This document shows positions 11,579 to 23,824 of a stretch of 64,000 bases of DNA, one piece after another. The notes under the pieces were generated by a model. It had not been told where the DNA came from. It did no database searches and saw nothing but the letters and a program-made list of their open reading frames with translations. The stretch comes from Elymus sibiricus (lineage: Eukaryota > Streptophyta > Magnoliopsida > Poales > Poaceae): positions 397,997,886 to 398,061,885 of the forward strand of contig CM077666.1 in NCBI GenBank assembly GCA_039707655.1, written 5' to 3'. Position 1 is the first letter of the stretch, and each line of letters opens with the position of its first letter. A program made the position numbers and the translations under genes.

Positions 11579-12373
11579 CCCTCCACCACCTCCTTCTCAG
11601 CAAGGAGAGCCATCAGAATGTGCCTACACTTCCACCATACATTTTCTGAGAGAGAACCACCTACTCATGTGTTGAGATCAAGCTATTCCATTCCTACCAT
11701 TTGAATCTTGATTTCTAGCCTTTCCCAAGTTGCTTTCCACTCAAATCCTTCTTCCACCATAGGCAAATCTGTGAGGAGTTGTTTGAGTGCTGGGAAGACT
11801 ATCATTTGAAGCACAAGAGCAAGGAGTTCATCAACAACACACCGTCTATTACCTTTTGGAGAGTGGTGTCTCCTAGATTGGTTAGGTGTCACTTGGGAGC
11901 CTCCGACATAATGTGGAGTTGAACCAAGGAGTTTGTAAGGGCAAGGAGATCGCCTACTTCGTGAAGATCTACCCCGAGTGAGGCTAGTCCTTCGTGGACG
12001 TAAGCCATGGTGGAATAGACAAGGTTGCTTCTTCGTGGACCCTTCGTGGGTGGAGCCCTCCGTGGACTCGCGCAGCCGTTACCCTTCGTGGGTTGAAGTC
12101 TCCATCAACGTGGATGTACGATAGCACCACCTATCGGAACCACGCCAAAAACCACCGTGTCTTCATTGCGTTTGAAATCTCCGATCCCCTCCTTTACTTA
12201 CATATGCAATTGTTTACTTTCCGCTGCTATACTCTTAGAATTGCATGTGTAGGGTGATGCTTGACATGTATTATTGCTAAAATCTGCCCATAGCTAAAAT
12301 TGGCAAAAGGTTAGGTTTTATTTGGTCAAGTAGTCTAATCACCCCCCTCTAGACATACTTTCGATCCTACAAG

Positions 12374-12385
12374 TGGTATCAGAGC
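12374..12385 (+). other. Primer-binding site, initiator-Met tRNA
   Basis: TGGTATCAGAGC, an exact match to the usual initiator-methionine tRNA primer site, starts two bases after the 5' LTR. Confidence 0.9.
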
Positions 12386-12456
12386 TTTGGTCTCCGTAAA
12401 GCCTTGATTTCCATTGCTTTGGTGATCATAGCCTTGGTTTCACAACCTAGGAGAGT

Positions 12457-14649
12457 ATGGCGTCTAGTGAGGGTAACTATCATCGTAGAGGTCCATATTT
12501 TGATGGTACAAACTTTGCTAGTTGGAAACATAAGATGAAAATGCATATTCTTGGTCATAACCCCGCCGTTTGGGCTGTTGTTCGTGTTGGCTTGAAAGGT
12601 GACTTCTTTGAAGATGGCATGGAACCGGATCGTGAAGCAACCCCGGAAGAATTGAAGATGTTGCAATACAATGCTCAAGCTTGTGACATTCTATTCAATG
12701 GTTTATGTCCCGAAGAATTCAACAAAATCAGCCACCTCGAGAATGCAAAGGAAATTTGGGATACTTTGGTTGATATGCATGAGGGTACCGAGTCCGTCAA
12801 GGAATCTAAGTTGGATGTGCTTCAAAGTCAACTTGACAAGTTCAAGATGAAGGATGGTGAAGGAGTCGCTGAGATGTACTCTAGGCTTGCTCTCATCACA
12901 AATGAGATTGCCGGCTTAGGAAGTGAAGAGATGACCGACAAATTCATCATCAAGAAGATACTTAGAGCTTTGGATGGAAAATATGATACCGTCTGCACAT
13001 TGATCCAAATGATGCCAAATTACAAAGATCTCAAGCCCACGGAAGTCATTGGAAGGATTGTTGCTCATGAGATGTCACTCAAGGACAAAGAAGAGCTGCA
13101 CAACAAATCAAGTCGTGCTTACAAAGCCTCAACCGATGCTCCAACAACGCCAAGTGACAAGCTGGTATCCAATGAAGAGATTAGCCTAATGGTCAAAAGG
13201 TTCAACAAGTTCTAAAAGAACAAAGGGAAAGAAAGAACTTCTAGCTCAAGACATTATGAGAGACGATCATCAAGTCGTGACCGTAATTGATACAATTGTG
13301 GAAAGCCCGGACACTACTCAAATGAGTGTACGGCTCCCTACAAGAAAAGAGACGAATCACCAAGAGGAAGACATAGAAGAGATGAATCACCTCATAAGGA
13401 GAGAAGGAGTAGAGATGATCGGTATGAACGAAGACACTCTCGAAGAAGCAAGGATTCAGAGAGGAAGGACATGTCATCCAAGAGCTACACAAGAAGAAGA
13501 CATCAAGCTCATGTTGGTGAATGGGTTTCCGGCTCCGACTCCGACAACCACTCCGAGAGAAGTTATCACTCCAACTCCGACTATAGTAAAGATGAAGGTG
13601 TTGCCGGACTTGCACTTGTGTCATCCAACTCCTATGATCTATTTGACTCACCAAATGAAGGAATTGGAAGATGCTTCATGGCAAAAGGCCCCAAGGTATC
13701 ACACCCCGAGTATCTTGATTTCAATAGTGATGAAGATGATTTGCTTGGTGATGATGATTTACTGGTTGACAAGGATAGTGATGTGAGCTATAATGCAAAT
13801 GCTAGTAATCATGATAGTCAAGAGGAAACGAGTGACAATGCTATGAAGGAGATTGAGCGTCTAACTAAAGAACTAAATGCTCTTAAGTTAGCTCATGAAA
13901 CAACTCAAGAGGATCATAGAAAACTGCTAAGAACTCATGAGAAGCTACGCTTAGAGAAGCTAAATTTAGAGCAAGAGCATGAGTTTCTTAAAGCTATCAA
14001 TGACGATCTTCGAAAGAAGAGTTCTTCATATCTTGCCAAACGTTTACTCTTGTCTACCTTTATGCCACAAGTTAAACCTAAGCAAACTAGCAACAAGGGT
14101 AAAAAGGGTTCTACCTCTAGTAGTAACAATAACAATGCTAAATCCAATGTTGTCGCTTCTAGTAGTTCTACTGATTCCACTAATGATTCTCTTAGCCAAG
14201 TTACACTTGAGGAAGAAAATATGCTATTGAAAGGAATTATAGAAAAAGGTGTCTACAAGAGTCTTGCTGGGAGTAAGCAATTTGAGGAAATTGTATGCAA
14301 GCAAGGAAGGCACCGGAAGAACCAAGGTGTTGGTTTTGAACAAAAGTTCAATGCCAATGGAGTTGAGTGGTAAGAAGATCAATACCCCAAGATGAAGTTT
14401 GTTCCTCAACAAGAGAAGTATGATCCTACTTCCTTCAAGGGAACACAAGCTCAAGAAGATCTTCCACCACAAGACCACAAGCTAAAAGGCAAGGACAAGC
14501 TTCAAGAAGATATTGATTCATTTGAAGAAGCTCCTCAAGCCATGGTCAAGTGGGTTCCCAAGACTTCATCAAGTTCTACTTCATCAAGTGCTACTACAAC
14601 TCCAAGGATTCCCATCAAGTTGATGTGGGTCCAAAAGAAGAGGAACTAG
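12457..14649 (+). pseudogene. Copia gag (UBN2-type) with three in-frame stops
   Basis: A single frame of 731 codons. The N-terminal ~200 residues are a UBN2-type gag core (YFDGTNFASWKHKM, KEIWDTLVDMHEGT, ALDGKYDTV). A zinc knuckle follows near codons 278-290 (YNCGKPGHYSNEC), whose first cysteine position is now a TGA. Then come an Arg/Ser-rich stretch and a Glu/Lys-rich coiled-coil-like segment (about codons 465-525). Stops interrupt the frame at 13213-13215 (TAA), 13288-13290 (TGA) and 14371-14373 (TAA). A long gag with coiled-coil C-terminal half suits Sirevirus elements. The pol that should follow is absent. Confidence 0.85.
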
Positions 14650-15440
14650 AGAGTTCTTGAGGGTGACTCCGCCAACAAACTCCACTCATATTCTTTATTT
14701 CAAGGACTTGTGCAACCAACTTCCACATTTTGCACTAATTCATGGAGTCACAAACCCTCTTGTTGGTAAGGCAAGGGACAAGGTAGTTATTGCATTCATG
14801 GACATCATCATATGCGTATTTCACTCTATGTCCATGGATATCATTGTATGTTCCTTGTGTGGGACTAACCCATGTAGGTATTGAAAGCACAAAACTCCAA
14901 AGGATTGCTCCCAACTCTTGATGGTCTACATCAACATTGAGCATCCACATCTTCAACATCTACATGAATTCATCATCGACAAAACCCAAGGTTAGTTCAT
15001 CCCTCTTAGGGGAACATCACATCTAGGGGGAGCTTTGCTCTAAACAATTGAGCTAAAGCAACTCTAATGGTGTGAACACATTAATGCTTTATGTAAAAGT
15101 GGAAACCCCACTTGTGCTTAAACGATGAGTATGACCTATGATCAAATGTTCTCATTTGGCTCCTAAGTCAATATACTCATATATAGATGACCCAGTCATC
15201 GCCATTGCTTGATAGATGCTAGAATTGGTTGTGCATATTAGACACATATTTCATTTGCTATCTTATTGTGTGAGCATGTTGGATTGCATGTTTTCATCAT
15301 TCAAGGACATCCATTTGTTGTTTTGATTGTCTTGGTTTTTCTGGCCAAGTGAATGTACAAGAATGCCTAAGTACCTTCTCTAGCTTTCTATGCTTTCTTG
15401 TCTCAAATTCTATTCTTGCTGCATCACAAAAATTGAACAA
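14650..15440 (+). other. Non-coding stretch where pol would be expected
   Basis: No gene seen. It begins at the gag stop and holds a purine tract resembling the element's polypurine tract (TAGGGGGAGC near 15026). No trace of protease, integrase or reverse transcriptase was found on either strand. Confidence 0.6.
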
Positions 15441-15529
15441 GTAATTTTCGGACCCTCCGGGTGAGGAAAACTCGGAGCCACCAATCTGAAAGGGCTGAAC
15501 CTCCAAAACCTTCTATCTGATTTCGGCCG

Positions 15530-15710
15530 AACCAATTCACTCAAACTCGGTCCAACCGAAATCACTTAGATTGATCTAGGTTTTCCATCTCGGTGCAACC
15601 GAGTTGAACCATTTCGGAGCCACCGATGTGCTTACCTGCGTGCAGTTACACATATCGGTGCCACCGAGTTGTCCAACTCGGCGCCACCGACAGCGTACGG
15701 GTATATATAT
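15530..15710 (+). promoter_or_regulatory. Internal promoter of the second ORF
   Basis: A cluster of CGGT/ACCG words like those of the LTR U3 (for example TCGGTGCCACCGAG near 15656) ends at a TATA box, GTATATATATC, at 15701-15711. This is a U3-like arrangement inside the element, about 690 bases before the ATG of the second ORF. Confidence 0.6.
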
Positions 15711-15734
15711 CGCGCGGACCAAACGGTTGAAATT

Positions 15735-16382
15735 TCTCGACCCCACTCGTTCCCGCTCCCCGTTGCTGTCGTCGCCCTTCATCTTCGGACTTTGCCGTCG
15801 TCTCCAGCGCGCCCTCGCCGCCGGATTCCGCCGCCATCAACGGCAATCTGCCCCGCCGTTGCCGCCGTAGAGGATCTCCACCGAGTTAGGGTGAGATTCG
15901 ATCCCTCTCGTGCTCCCATTTCCGATTCAATGCACGATTGGACTGCCTGAATTCATGCCAAGGTTTGAGAACTCCTGTTACACTACAAACTCCGTAGATT
16001 AGATGCGAGTAAAAATTTTAGGTTTAAGTTTCCGCCGAATGCATCTCGGACCGACCGATACGAAATTTTCGGTCCTACCGATTTGGCCTCTGGCCATAGC
16101 ACTAGTACATCTCAGTGCCACCGAGTTGTGTGAATCGGTGAGACCGAAAGTAAAGACTCGGTGAAACCCTAGCATCTCGGAGCCACCGAACCCCATCTCG
16201 GTCTGACCGAAGTGGCGTGTAAGGTTTCTGTAGTGTGCTTCAGTATCACCGAGATGATCAACTCGGTCCATCCGAAATGCATCCTGTGAAAACTTGAAAC
16301 TAAGAGTTGAACTCAAATTTTATGAAAAATCTCTGCTTTTTGTGATGACTCATCTACTCTGCCCATACCTATCTATTCACAG
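15735..16382 (+). other. 5' untranslated exon and predicted intron of the second ORF
   Basis: Downstream of the internal TATA box is a C-rich leader typical of cereal 5' UTRs. A donor GTGAG at 15891 and a pyrimidine-containing acceptor ending CACAG at 16382 define a 492-base AT-richer intron, with the ATG only 16 bases into the next exon. The intron contains another set of CGGT/ACCG words (16040-16280). Splicing is inferred from consensus sites and composition only. Confidence 0.5.
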
Positions 16383-16397
16383 GGTTAGCTCAGCAAG

Positions 16398-18473
16398 ATG
16401 TAAGATTCCAGCGACAGCCAGAACAGGTCTGAACAGCATGCAGATCTAAGTGAAGGGTCAAGCCCTGCTGAGAGTTTCCATGAGGGAGAGAGGAGCTCTC
16501 CAGATCTTCCTAAGGCAGCCACCAGAACAAGGAAGAAGAAAACCTCAGACAGTGAGGATGAAGATTTTGTTGCTAGCAAAGCAGCAATCAAGAAAAAGAG
16601 AGTCGTGCTTGCTAAGGAGTACAACACCAAACCATCATCTACCAAAGAGAGGACTGCTGTGAGGAAAGTGCCAAAGCAGACTATACAATTCACTCTTGAA
16701 GAGCCTAGTGACACAGAACCAGCTGCAGGTGGCAAGAAGAAGAGAGTAAGGAAAACCATTGCCCGTGTGATTGGCAGACACTCCATGATGATTGATGAGG
16801 AGGAAGAGGAGGAGGAGCCAGCAGCTACTGCACCTCCAGCCAAGTCTCAAAAGCTTATGTCTGATGCAATCAAGACTGCTGCCCCCAAGTCCAAGCCTAA
16901 GGTGTCAGCACCAAAGAGATCTACCAGGAACATATCAGCTGCTGAGAAGAACAAGGCCCCAGTGCCTGAGGCAAATGTTGATGAAGAACCACTAGTGCTC
17001 AGGAAATTGAAGCCAAAGATACCAGACCATGACAATGCACACCCAGTTGCGGAGAACATGATGCTGAGGAAGGATAAAGGACTGCGTCAGTGGAGACAGT
17101 CAGATCCTTATGCTACAAGGAGGAAGACAGCATGTGATTATCGCTTTCACACTCATGAACAACAAAATTTTTATGAGACAATGTTGCTTGATAAGAAGCC
17201 CATAGTCAGTGACATGAAATGGGTGGATTGGGAATACATTGATGAGAATGAAGATTATTTTCCCCATGTTCATGAGAGCTTCAGGATTGCAGGTGTTGAT
17301 GACTTTGTTGGAAAGAAGTTGACCAAGTGGAATGACGAAACGGTCATGCAATTCTACTCTACAGCACGCTTCTATCCAGATGGCCGCATTATATGGATGA
17401 CTGAGGGTATAAGATACCAGTCTACCATCTCTGAGTGGGCAAGTCTTCTTGATGCTCCCAAGGAAGAGGACGATGACATAGATATTTATGCCAAGCTCAA
17501 GATGGATCACAACTCCATGAAGAACATGTATACTGCAATTCCAGAGAAAGACCTTGAGACTCACAAACTTGGATCAGTGAAGCATCTGCTCCCAGGATTA
17601 GCCACAACGAACACCATATTGTGGTACACTCTGCTACCCAAGTCAGGAGATGACAAAATGATTCGTGGCCACTCCATCAATTTGCTGCATTTATTTGATA
17701 CACCTCAGAAATTCAAGGTGATGAGCCTGATAGTAGAGACTATCAAGAGGACTGCAGCAGATCAGAAGAGATCGTGCGGATATGCTCCACATATTCAGAT
17801 ATTGATCAATTCCAAGGTTGGAACCAGCACATACCTTCTTGATCGAGAGCACTTGCCACTCCGTCTAGAGTTTGAGGACAATGTGATAGTGATGGATCCT
17901 TCGCATCCCACTTCAGCACAAGCCCAAGAGAAGATCCGCAGAGCCAAAGAAGCAAAAGCAGCTCAGGAGGCATCAGCTCCAAATGCTCCGATTGCCAATC
18001 TCAAGACACCCAAGGACCAAATGACATATCTGCTTGAAGCCACTCTGAGGATTGAGCGAAGTCTGGCCAACCTCACCCAGACCCAGGCTAGTTTTGAGCG
18101 GATTATTGAGACTAAATTTCATGATCTAGATGTCAAGGTGACAGAGATTCAGACTACAGTGGAGCAGCTGCAGAATGATGTAGATGCTGTCAAGACAGCC
18201 CCATCAGATGACAGTGGAGATGACAGACCTACCACAGAGCATTTTTAGACAGTGCCCAGAGCAGCCAGGTCTGCTGCAATACCAGTTGTGGATCCACGGA
18301 CCACAGTATCTGCACCAGCTGCTACTGCCACAGTGCCACCTCAGGTCTCAACTCCACCAGCCCCACAGACATCTGTAGAAGCCTTCGCGGATGCTCTTCT
18401 CTCAACGCCATCTACACACACCGGAGCTGCCAGCAGGAGGTCGCCTTCAGGAGCTTCGGAGGACCGTGCCTAG
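16398..18473 (+). pseudogene. Second ORF of the Sirevirus-like element (plant transposon-protein-like, coiled coil)
   Basis: Frame from an ATG at 16398; codon 2 is TAA, and a TAG at 18246-18248 splits off a Pro/Ala-rich C-terminal part (to 18473), so the gene is broken near both ends but open for 614 codons between. Order: Ser/Lys-rich basic N-terminus with an acidic run (16794-16818), a central domain of about 180 residues (about codons 245-430; motifs RFHTHEQQNFYE, KWVDWEYIDE, WNDETVMQFYSTA, IIWMTEG), a coiled-coil-like helix (about codons 545-600) and a proline-rich tail. The central domain resembles the widespread plant family annotated as putative plant transposon protein (Transposase_32-like; from memory). 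Sireviruses carry an env-like ORF in this position. Function unknown. Confidence 0.65.
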
Positions 18474-18516
18474 AGTGCCGACTAGTGCTATACCTATTCG
18501 ATCTTTTTGGTACTTG

Positions 18517-18966
18517 TTGCCAAAGGGGGAGAATTTGTATAGATCATAGGCTTTGAGAGAGAGTGTTTTTGTTTTGCTCGTTTTATTTCTCTCGAGTTCT
18601 TTTGCTACATTTTGCTTGTTGGTACTCTGTTTCTATGTGTTTGATCATACTATGCTTATTGTGATGATCTATGTTTATCTTTATCATTATCTTGTATGAT
18701 CACTTACTTATGTTGGTGATGCGTGCTTTCTATTCCAATCATATCATTTTGTGTGCTCCACCAAGTTGTATGTGACAAGGAAGAGTGACCCATAAGCCTA
18801 ATCGATTGTGCATTTGCATTCAAACGCAAATTTTTAATAATGCACAAATTTAGGGGGAGCTCTTGCTGTTCACATACTTCTCAAAGCGATGATGTATTTC
18901 ATTCATTTATTCATTTGTCGAAGCTTTGATCTATATGTTGTCATCAATTACCAAAAAGGGGGAGAT
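18517..18966 (+). other. Three polypurine tracts before the 3' LTR
   Basis: CCAAAGGGGGAGA (about 18520), TTTAGGGGGAGC (about 18850) and CCAAAAAGGGGGAGAT, which abuts the LTR at 18966. Repeated tracts of this kind are a described Sirevirus trait. Only the last is the canonical priming site. Confidence 0.6.
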
Positions 18967-20541
18967 TGAAAGCACATTTGCTCCCTTGGTGGTTTTGGTA
19001 ATTCATAACAACATATATCTCATTGAACAAATGTCCATTCAAGATTAAGATTTCAGGATGTTCAATGATTGGCATGGCATGGACTAGAGACGTGGACCCC
19101 TCAAAATGCTCAGGACAAGGATTGGCAAAAGATCAAGACTCTACATTTTTGGTTTAGTGATCCAAGATCACATTGAGTCCATAGGAAAGCCAATACTAAA
19201 AGGGGATGAGGTGTTGCTTAATGGTCTTTTTGCTCAAAGTGCTTAGTGACAGTACTCCTAAACCCTCAACCACTCTCTCTAACCAAATATGTCCAAAACC
19301 TACATTCCAACTCGGCCCCACCGAAATTCGCTATCCGGCCCCACCGAGTTCATCCAAGACTTAGCCACTGCCAAAACCCTAACAAATCGGATCCACCGAA
19401 ATGGATCTCGGTCTCGCCGAGATGGCCTTGCCAACTCTCTATAATTGTTTGCACTTATTTCGGTCTCACCGAGTTTTGCAAATCAGTCTCACCGAGATGG
19501 CTTGCCAACTCTCTGTTGCCTTATTGCTTCACTTCGGTCCTACCGAGTTGATGCAATCGGTGCCACCGAGATGAGGTTTGCCCTAGCCATTGCACTTCGG
19601 TCCATCCGAGTTGTTCGTATCGGTCCCACCGAGATTCCTACAGTTCATATCTTTTACACAGTTCGGTGCTACCGAGATTGTCATTTCGGTGCCACCGAGT
19701 TGAGTCAAAAGTGTGTAACGGTTGGATTTTGCGTGGAGGCTATATATACCCCTCCACCACCTCCTTCTCAGCAAGGAGAGCCATCAGAACGTGCCTACAC
19801 TTCCACCATACATTTTCTGAGAGAGAACCACCTACTCATGTGTTGAGATCAAGCTATTCCATTACTACCATTTGAATCTTGATTTCTAGCCTTTCCCAAG
19901 TTGCTTTCCACTCAAATCCTTCTTCCACCATAGCCAAATCTGTGAGGAGTTGTTTGAGTGCTGGAAGACTATCATTTGAAGCACAAGAGAAAGGAGTTCA
20001 TCAACAACACACCGTCTATTACCTTTTGGAGAGTGGTGTCTCCTAGATTGGTTAGGTGTCACTTGGGAGCCTCCGACATGATGTGGAGTTGAACCAAGGA
20101 GTTTGTAAGAGCAAGGAGATCGCCTACTTCGTGAAGATCTACCCCGAGTGAGGCTAGTCCTTCGTGGACGTAAGCCATGGTGGAATAGACAAGGTTGCTT
20201 CTTCGTGGACCCTTCGTGGGTGGAGCCCTCCATGGACTCGCGCAGCCGTTACCCTTCGTGGGTTGAAGTCTCCATCAACGTGGACGTACGATAGCACCAC
20301 CTATCGGAACCACGCCAAAACCACCGTGTCTTCATTGCGTTTGAAATCTCCGATCCCCTCCTTTACTTACATATGCAATTGTTTACTTTCCGCTGCTATA
20401 CTCTTAGAATTGCATGTGTAGGGTGATGCTTGACATGTATTATTGCTAAAATCTGCCCATAACTAAAATTGGGAAAAGGTTAGGTTTTATTTGGTCAAGT
20501 AGTCTAATCACCCCCCCTCTAGACATACTTTTGATCCTACA
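18967..20541 (+). repeat. 3' LTR of the Sirevirus-like element
   Basis: 1575 bp, TG...CA, followed by the GCCTT duplication. About 24 substitutions relative to the 5' LTR, many of them C/T or G/A. Confidence 0.95.
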
Positions 20542-21509
20542 GCCTTCCTCAAGGCTTCGGGCATGCACTTTGTGGCTATGGTAGTGGCGCAAGGCTTGCT
20601 GGTAGCGTGCAGCTCGCACAGCCGCCCGAAGACGATCTTCCTCAAGGAGCAATGCGTCGTCTTGCCGCAGCTGCTCTTGCTCAACTTCATCGTAAGCGAG
20701 CATTCGAGGTGACCCGTATATGAGTTCCGTGGGGAGTACCGCTTCTGCACCATAAATTAGGGAGAAGGGTGTTTGGCCGGTAGCTTGATTTGGTGTCGTT
20801 CTGAGTGACCAAAGAACCGCCGGCAACTCATCAATCCAGTGCCTTCCACACTTGCGCAACTTGTCAAAGGTTCTCGTCTTGAGGCCACGCAGCACTTCCG
20901 CATTCATCCTTTCCGCCTGGCCGTTGCTTCTCGGGTGAGCAACGGACGCAAAACAGATCTTGCTGCCAAGGTCTTGGATATACAACATGAAGGTGCGGCT
21001 TGTGAATTGTGTGCCGTTGTCAGTGATGATTCTGTTAGGAACCCCGAAACGGCAAACTAATCCTTTGAAGAACTTGATGGTTGATTGCGCTGTCACCTTC
21101 CTCACCGGCTCCACTTCAGGCCACTTTGTGAACTTGTCAATTGCGACATACAAGAACTCAAACCCCCGGCAGCACGGGGGAAGGGGCCCAAGATATCGAG
21201 CCCCCAGACCGAAAAGGGCCAGGAGAGAGGGATTGTTTGGAGAGCTTGAGTTGGCTGATGTATGTTCTTTGAATGGAACCGGCATGCTTCACACTTGGTT
21301 ACTAGCTCAGTCGCATCCTGCAGTGCAGTGGGCCAATAGAAGCCTTGCCGGAATGCTTTGCCGGCAAGTGCCCTTGATCCTATGTGAGAGCTACATATGC
21401 CTCCGTGTACCTCCGCCAACAGCTTTAGTCCATCTTCCCGGCAAATACACTTCAATTTCACGCCGTTTGGCCGTTTTCTGTACAGGATGTTATCCACAAA
21501 CTGATACAT
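20542..21509 (-). pseudogene. Tat-type gypsy integrase (zinc finger and core), frameshifted
   Basis: The minus strand encodes the HHCC zinc region (HGGICSSHIGSRAL... CEACRFH, about 21290-21440) and then the core with FTKWPEVEP, TDNGTQFTS and AHPRSNGQAERMN. The two halves are in different frames; the shift lies near 21165 in a run of G (on the element strand), a one-base indel. The right end is cut by the Sirevirus-like insertion after the ARSLEEG codons; the remainder is at 10611-10795. Confidence 0.9.
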
Positions 21510-21560
21510 ACTTGACTGACGGGCTACTTTCTCCGCTTCTTCTTGCTCATCGGGAAGTTC

Positions 21561-22547
21561 TCATGTTTGAAGGAATCGAACTATTTGCTGTGCCCATGCC
21601 GGAGCCTGCGGCTCGACGACAAGGACTAAAGGCATCTCTTCGGCTGCGGGAGCGCTCGCTTCTACTGCAAGAACCTGGGGTTTTGCGCTAAGTGGCTGCT
21701 CACCGGCAACCGTGTCGTTGTTCCCGGCAGCATCCTTGTCGGCGGCTTCTGGGAGCTCTGCCGGAAAATACTTGCCGGTATTCAACTTTCTTCTCTTACT
21801 GGCCTGCGTTGATGGGGTGACCGTCGGTTGATTCAAATGGAGCACAAAAGTTCCCGGTTCCACGGGAAGCTTTTGAGCGGCACATTTTGACAGGCTGTCA
21901 GCGATGCTGTTTTTCGCACGAGGAATGTGTTCTGTTTGTAACCCGTCAAAGTGTTCTTCCAATTTCCTCACTTCTTCCATGTACGCTTCCATCAACGGGC
22001 TCTGGTAATCTTTGTTGACTTGCTTCACAACAAGCTACGAGTCACCGCGGACGATCAATTTTTTGATACCAAGGTCCATTGCGATCCTAAGACCGGCAAG
22101 GAGTCCTTCGTACTCAGCAGTGTTATTCGTAGCTTGCTCCCTGGGGAAGTGCATTTGAACCACATACTTGAGGTGCTCTCCGGTGGGTGCGACAAGTAGC
22201 ACTCCGGCACCGGCGCCTTGCAGCGAGAAGGCACCATCAAAGTACATGATCCATTCTTTCGCCATTTCCTTGCCGGGGAGAGCTGTTTCTTGAATTTCAT
22301 CGTCTTGCGTTGGTGTCCATTCTGCAACGAATTCTACCAAAGCTCTGCTCTGAATAGTTGAAGTGCTTTCAAACTTGAGTGCAAAGCTTGACAATTCCAG
22401 CGCCCACTCCACTATGCTGCCAGTTGCTTCTGGATTCCTCAAGATGCATTGCAATGGAAAGCGGGTGACGACGGTGATTTCGTGCACTTGGAAGTAGTGA
22501 CGCAGCTTTCTCGAGGCCATGAGAAGACCGAAAAGCAACTTCTGCAC
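21561..22547 (-). pseudogene. Tat-type gypsy RNase H region, with in-frame stop
   Basis: Minus-strand frame with the end of the classical RNase H (LLMASRKLRHYF), a linker, and the extra RNase H-like domain typical of Tat elements (YFDGAFSLQGAGAG, NNTAEYEGLLAGL, VRGDS, then HIPRAKNSIADSLS). A TAG at 22035-22037 falls directly after GDS where related elements have Gln. A spacer rich in Ala/Pro precedes a further stop at 21561-21563. Confidence 0.85.
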
Positions 22548-22554
22548 CCCAGAG

Positions 22555-23785
22555 TATCTCGATCTTGCCCCTGCAGAAGGGAACTGACGAAGTATACTGG
22601 TCGCTGCACCACTTTCTTCTTCGGCATTGTTTGTTGATTATCTCCATTTGTCTGCGTTGTTCCCGACTTGTCGGCACCATGATTTGCCGGAGAAGATTCC
22701 GGTTCGTCGTTGGATAGGTTTGCTGCAGTTACTTCCTCGTCATCGGGTTCCCTTTGCGCCACTAATGCAGCACTAGCCACTTGATTCGTTGCCGCTACGT
22801 ATAGCAGCAACGGCTCTCGTGGTCTTGGCGCAACTAGTGTTGGCGTGGAGGAAAGGTATCTTTTCAAGTCCTGCAGCGCGGCCTCCGCTTCCGGAGTCCA
22901 TTTCATCGGACCTGCCTTTTTCAAAACCTTGAAAAATGGCAGGGCGCGCTCAGCGGATCTTGAAATGAACCTACTCAAGGCCGCAACACAACCGGCAATA
23001 CGCCTCACATCTTTGACGCTTTTCGGTGCTCGAATCTACTCAATCGCTTTGATCTTGTCGGGATTTGCTTCAATTCCTCGTTGAGATACAAAGAACCCAA
23101 GAAGCTTATTGGACGGAATGCCAAACACACACTTCTCGGGGTTGAGCTTCAAGTTGATTTTGCACAAGTTAGCAAACGTTTCTTCCAAATCTTGAGTGAG
23201 GGTAGACTTGTCCTTGGTCTTGACCACAATGTCATCCATGTATGCTTCCACATTCCTGTGCAGCTGGGGCTCAAAACCAATCTGGACTGCTCTTGCAAAT
23301 GTTGAACCAGTACTCTTTAACCCGAAAGGCATACACACAAAGCAGTACGTGCCACAGGGAGTAATGAATGCGGTTTTCTCCTCATCCTCCTTGGCCATGA
23401 ATATCTGGTGGTATCCAGAGTAGGCATCAAGGAAGGAGAGCAAATCACAGCCGGAAGTAGAGTCTACAATTTGATCAATGCGTGGCAAAGGGAAAGGATC
23501 CTTCGGACATGCTTTGTTAATATCAGTGTAGTCGATACAAAGTCTCCACTTTCCGTTTGCTTTGCGCACCACCACTGGATTTGCCAGCCAAGTGGGATGT
23601 AGCACTCCTCTGACCAGGCATGCCGCTTCAAGCTTCTTGATCTCTTCGGCAATAAACGGTTGCCGTTCCAACGCTTGCTTCCGGACTTTTTGCTTGACGG
23701 GCCGGGCGTGGGGACATACAGCAAGGTGGTGCTCAATTACCTCCCTGGGAACGCCGGGGATGTCAGATGGTCGCCATGCAAACAC
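22555..23785 (-). pseudogene. Tat-type gypsy reverse transcriptase, with in-frame stop
   Basis: Minus-strand frame with FAWRPSDIPGVPR, WRLCIDYTDINKACPKD, the catalytic AYMDDIVVKTK, LGFFVSQRGIEANPDKI and the RT connection. A TAG at 23036-23038 interrupts IE-IRAPK where relatives have Gln. A one-base loss in a G run near 22565 shifts the frame into the RNase H segment. RT is separated from gag-protease by a TAG at 23825-23827 in the same frame. Confidence 0.92.
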
Positions 23786-23824
23786 ATCGACATTCGCCCG
23801 CAGGAAGGCAACAAGCGCGCTTTC

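Larger units (their letters stand above)
10796..12371 (+). repeat. 5' LTR of the Sirevirus-like element
   Basis: Aligned by eye with 18967-20541. U3 holds about a dozen quasi-palindromic TCGGT-N4-ACCGA words between 11130 and 11540, followed by the TATA box CTATATATACC near 11569. No coding capacity is seen; reading frames here recur in the other LTR. Confidence 0.95.
10796..20541 (+). mobile_element. Non-autonomous Sirevirus-like Copia LTR retrotransposon
   Basis: LTRs of 1576 and 1575 bp begin TGAAAGCACATTTGC and end CTACA. The target duplication GCCTT is perfect (10791-10795 and 20542-20546), the primer-binding site is TGGTATCAGAGC (12374), and a polypurine tract precedes the 3' LTR. Between them are a decayed gag gene, no protease, integrase or reverse transcriptase, and a second large ORF with its own upstream TATA box and intron. 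The gag type, the env position of the second ORF, repeated purine tracts and palindromic LTR repeats all point to the Sirevirus (Maximus/SIRE1) group of Copia elements; this is inference from architecture. I count about 24 substitutions and a few 1-bp indels between LTRs (about 1.5%). Confidence 0.85.
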
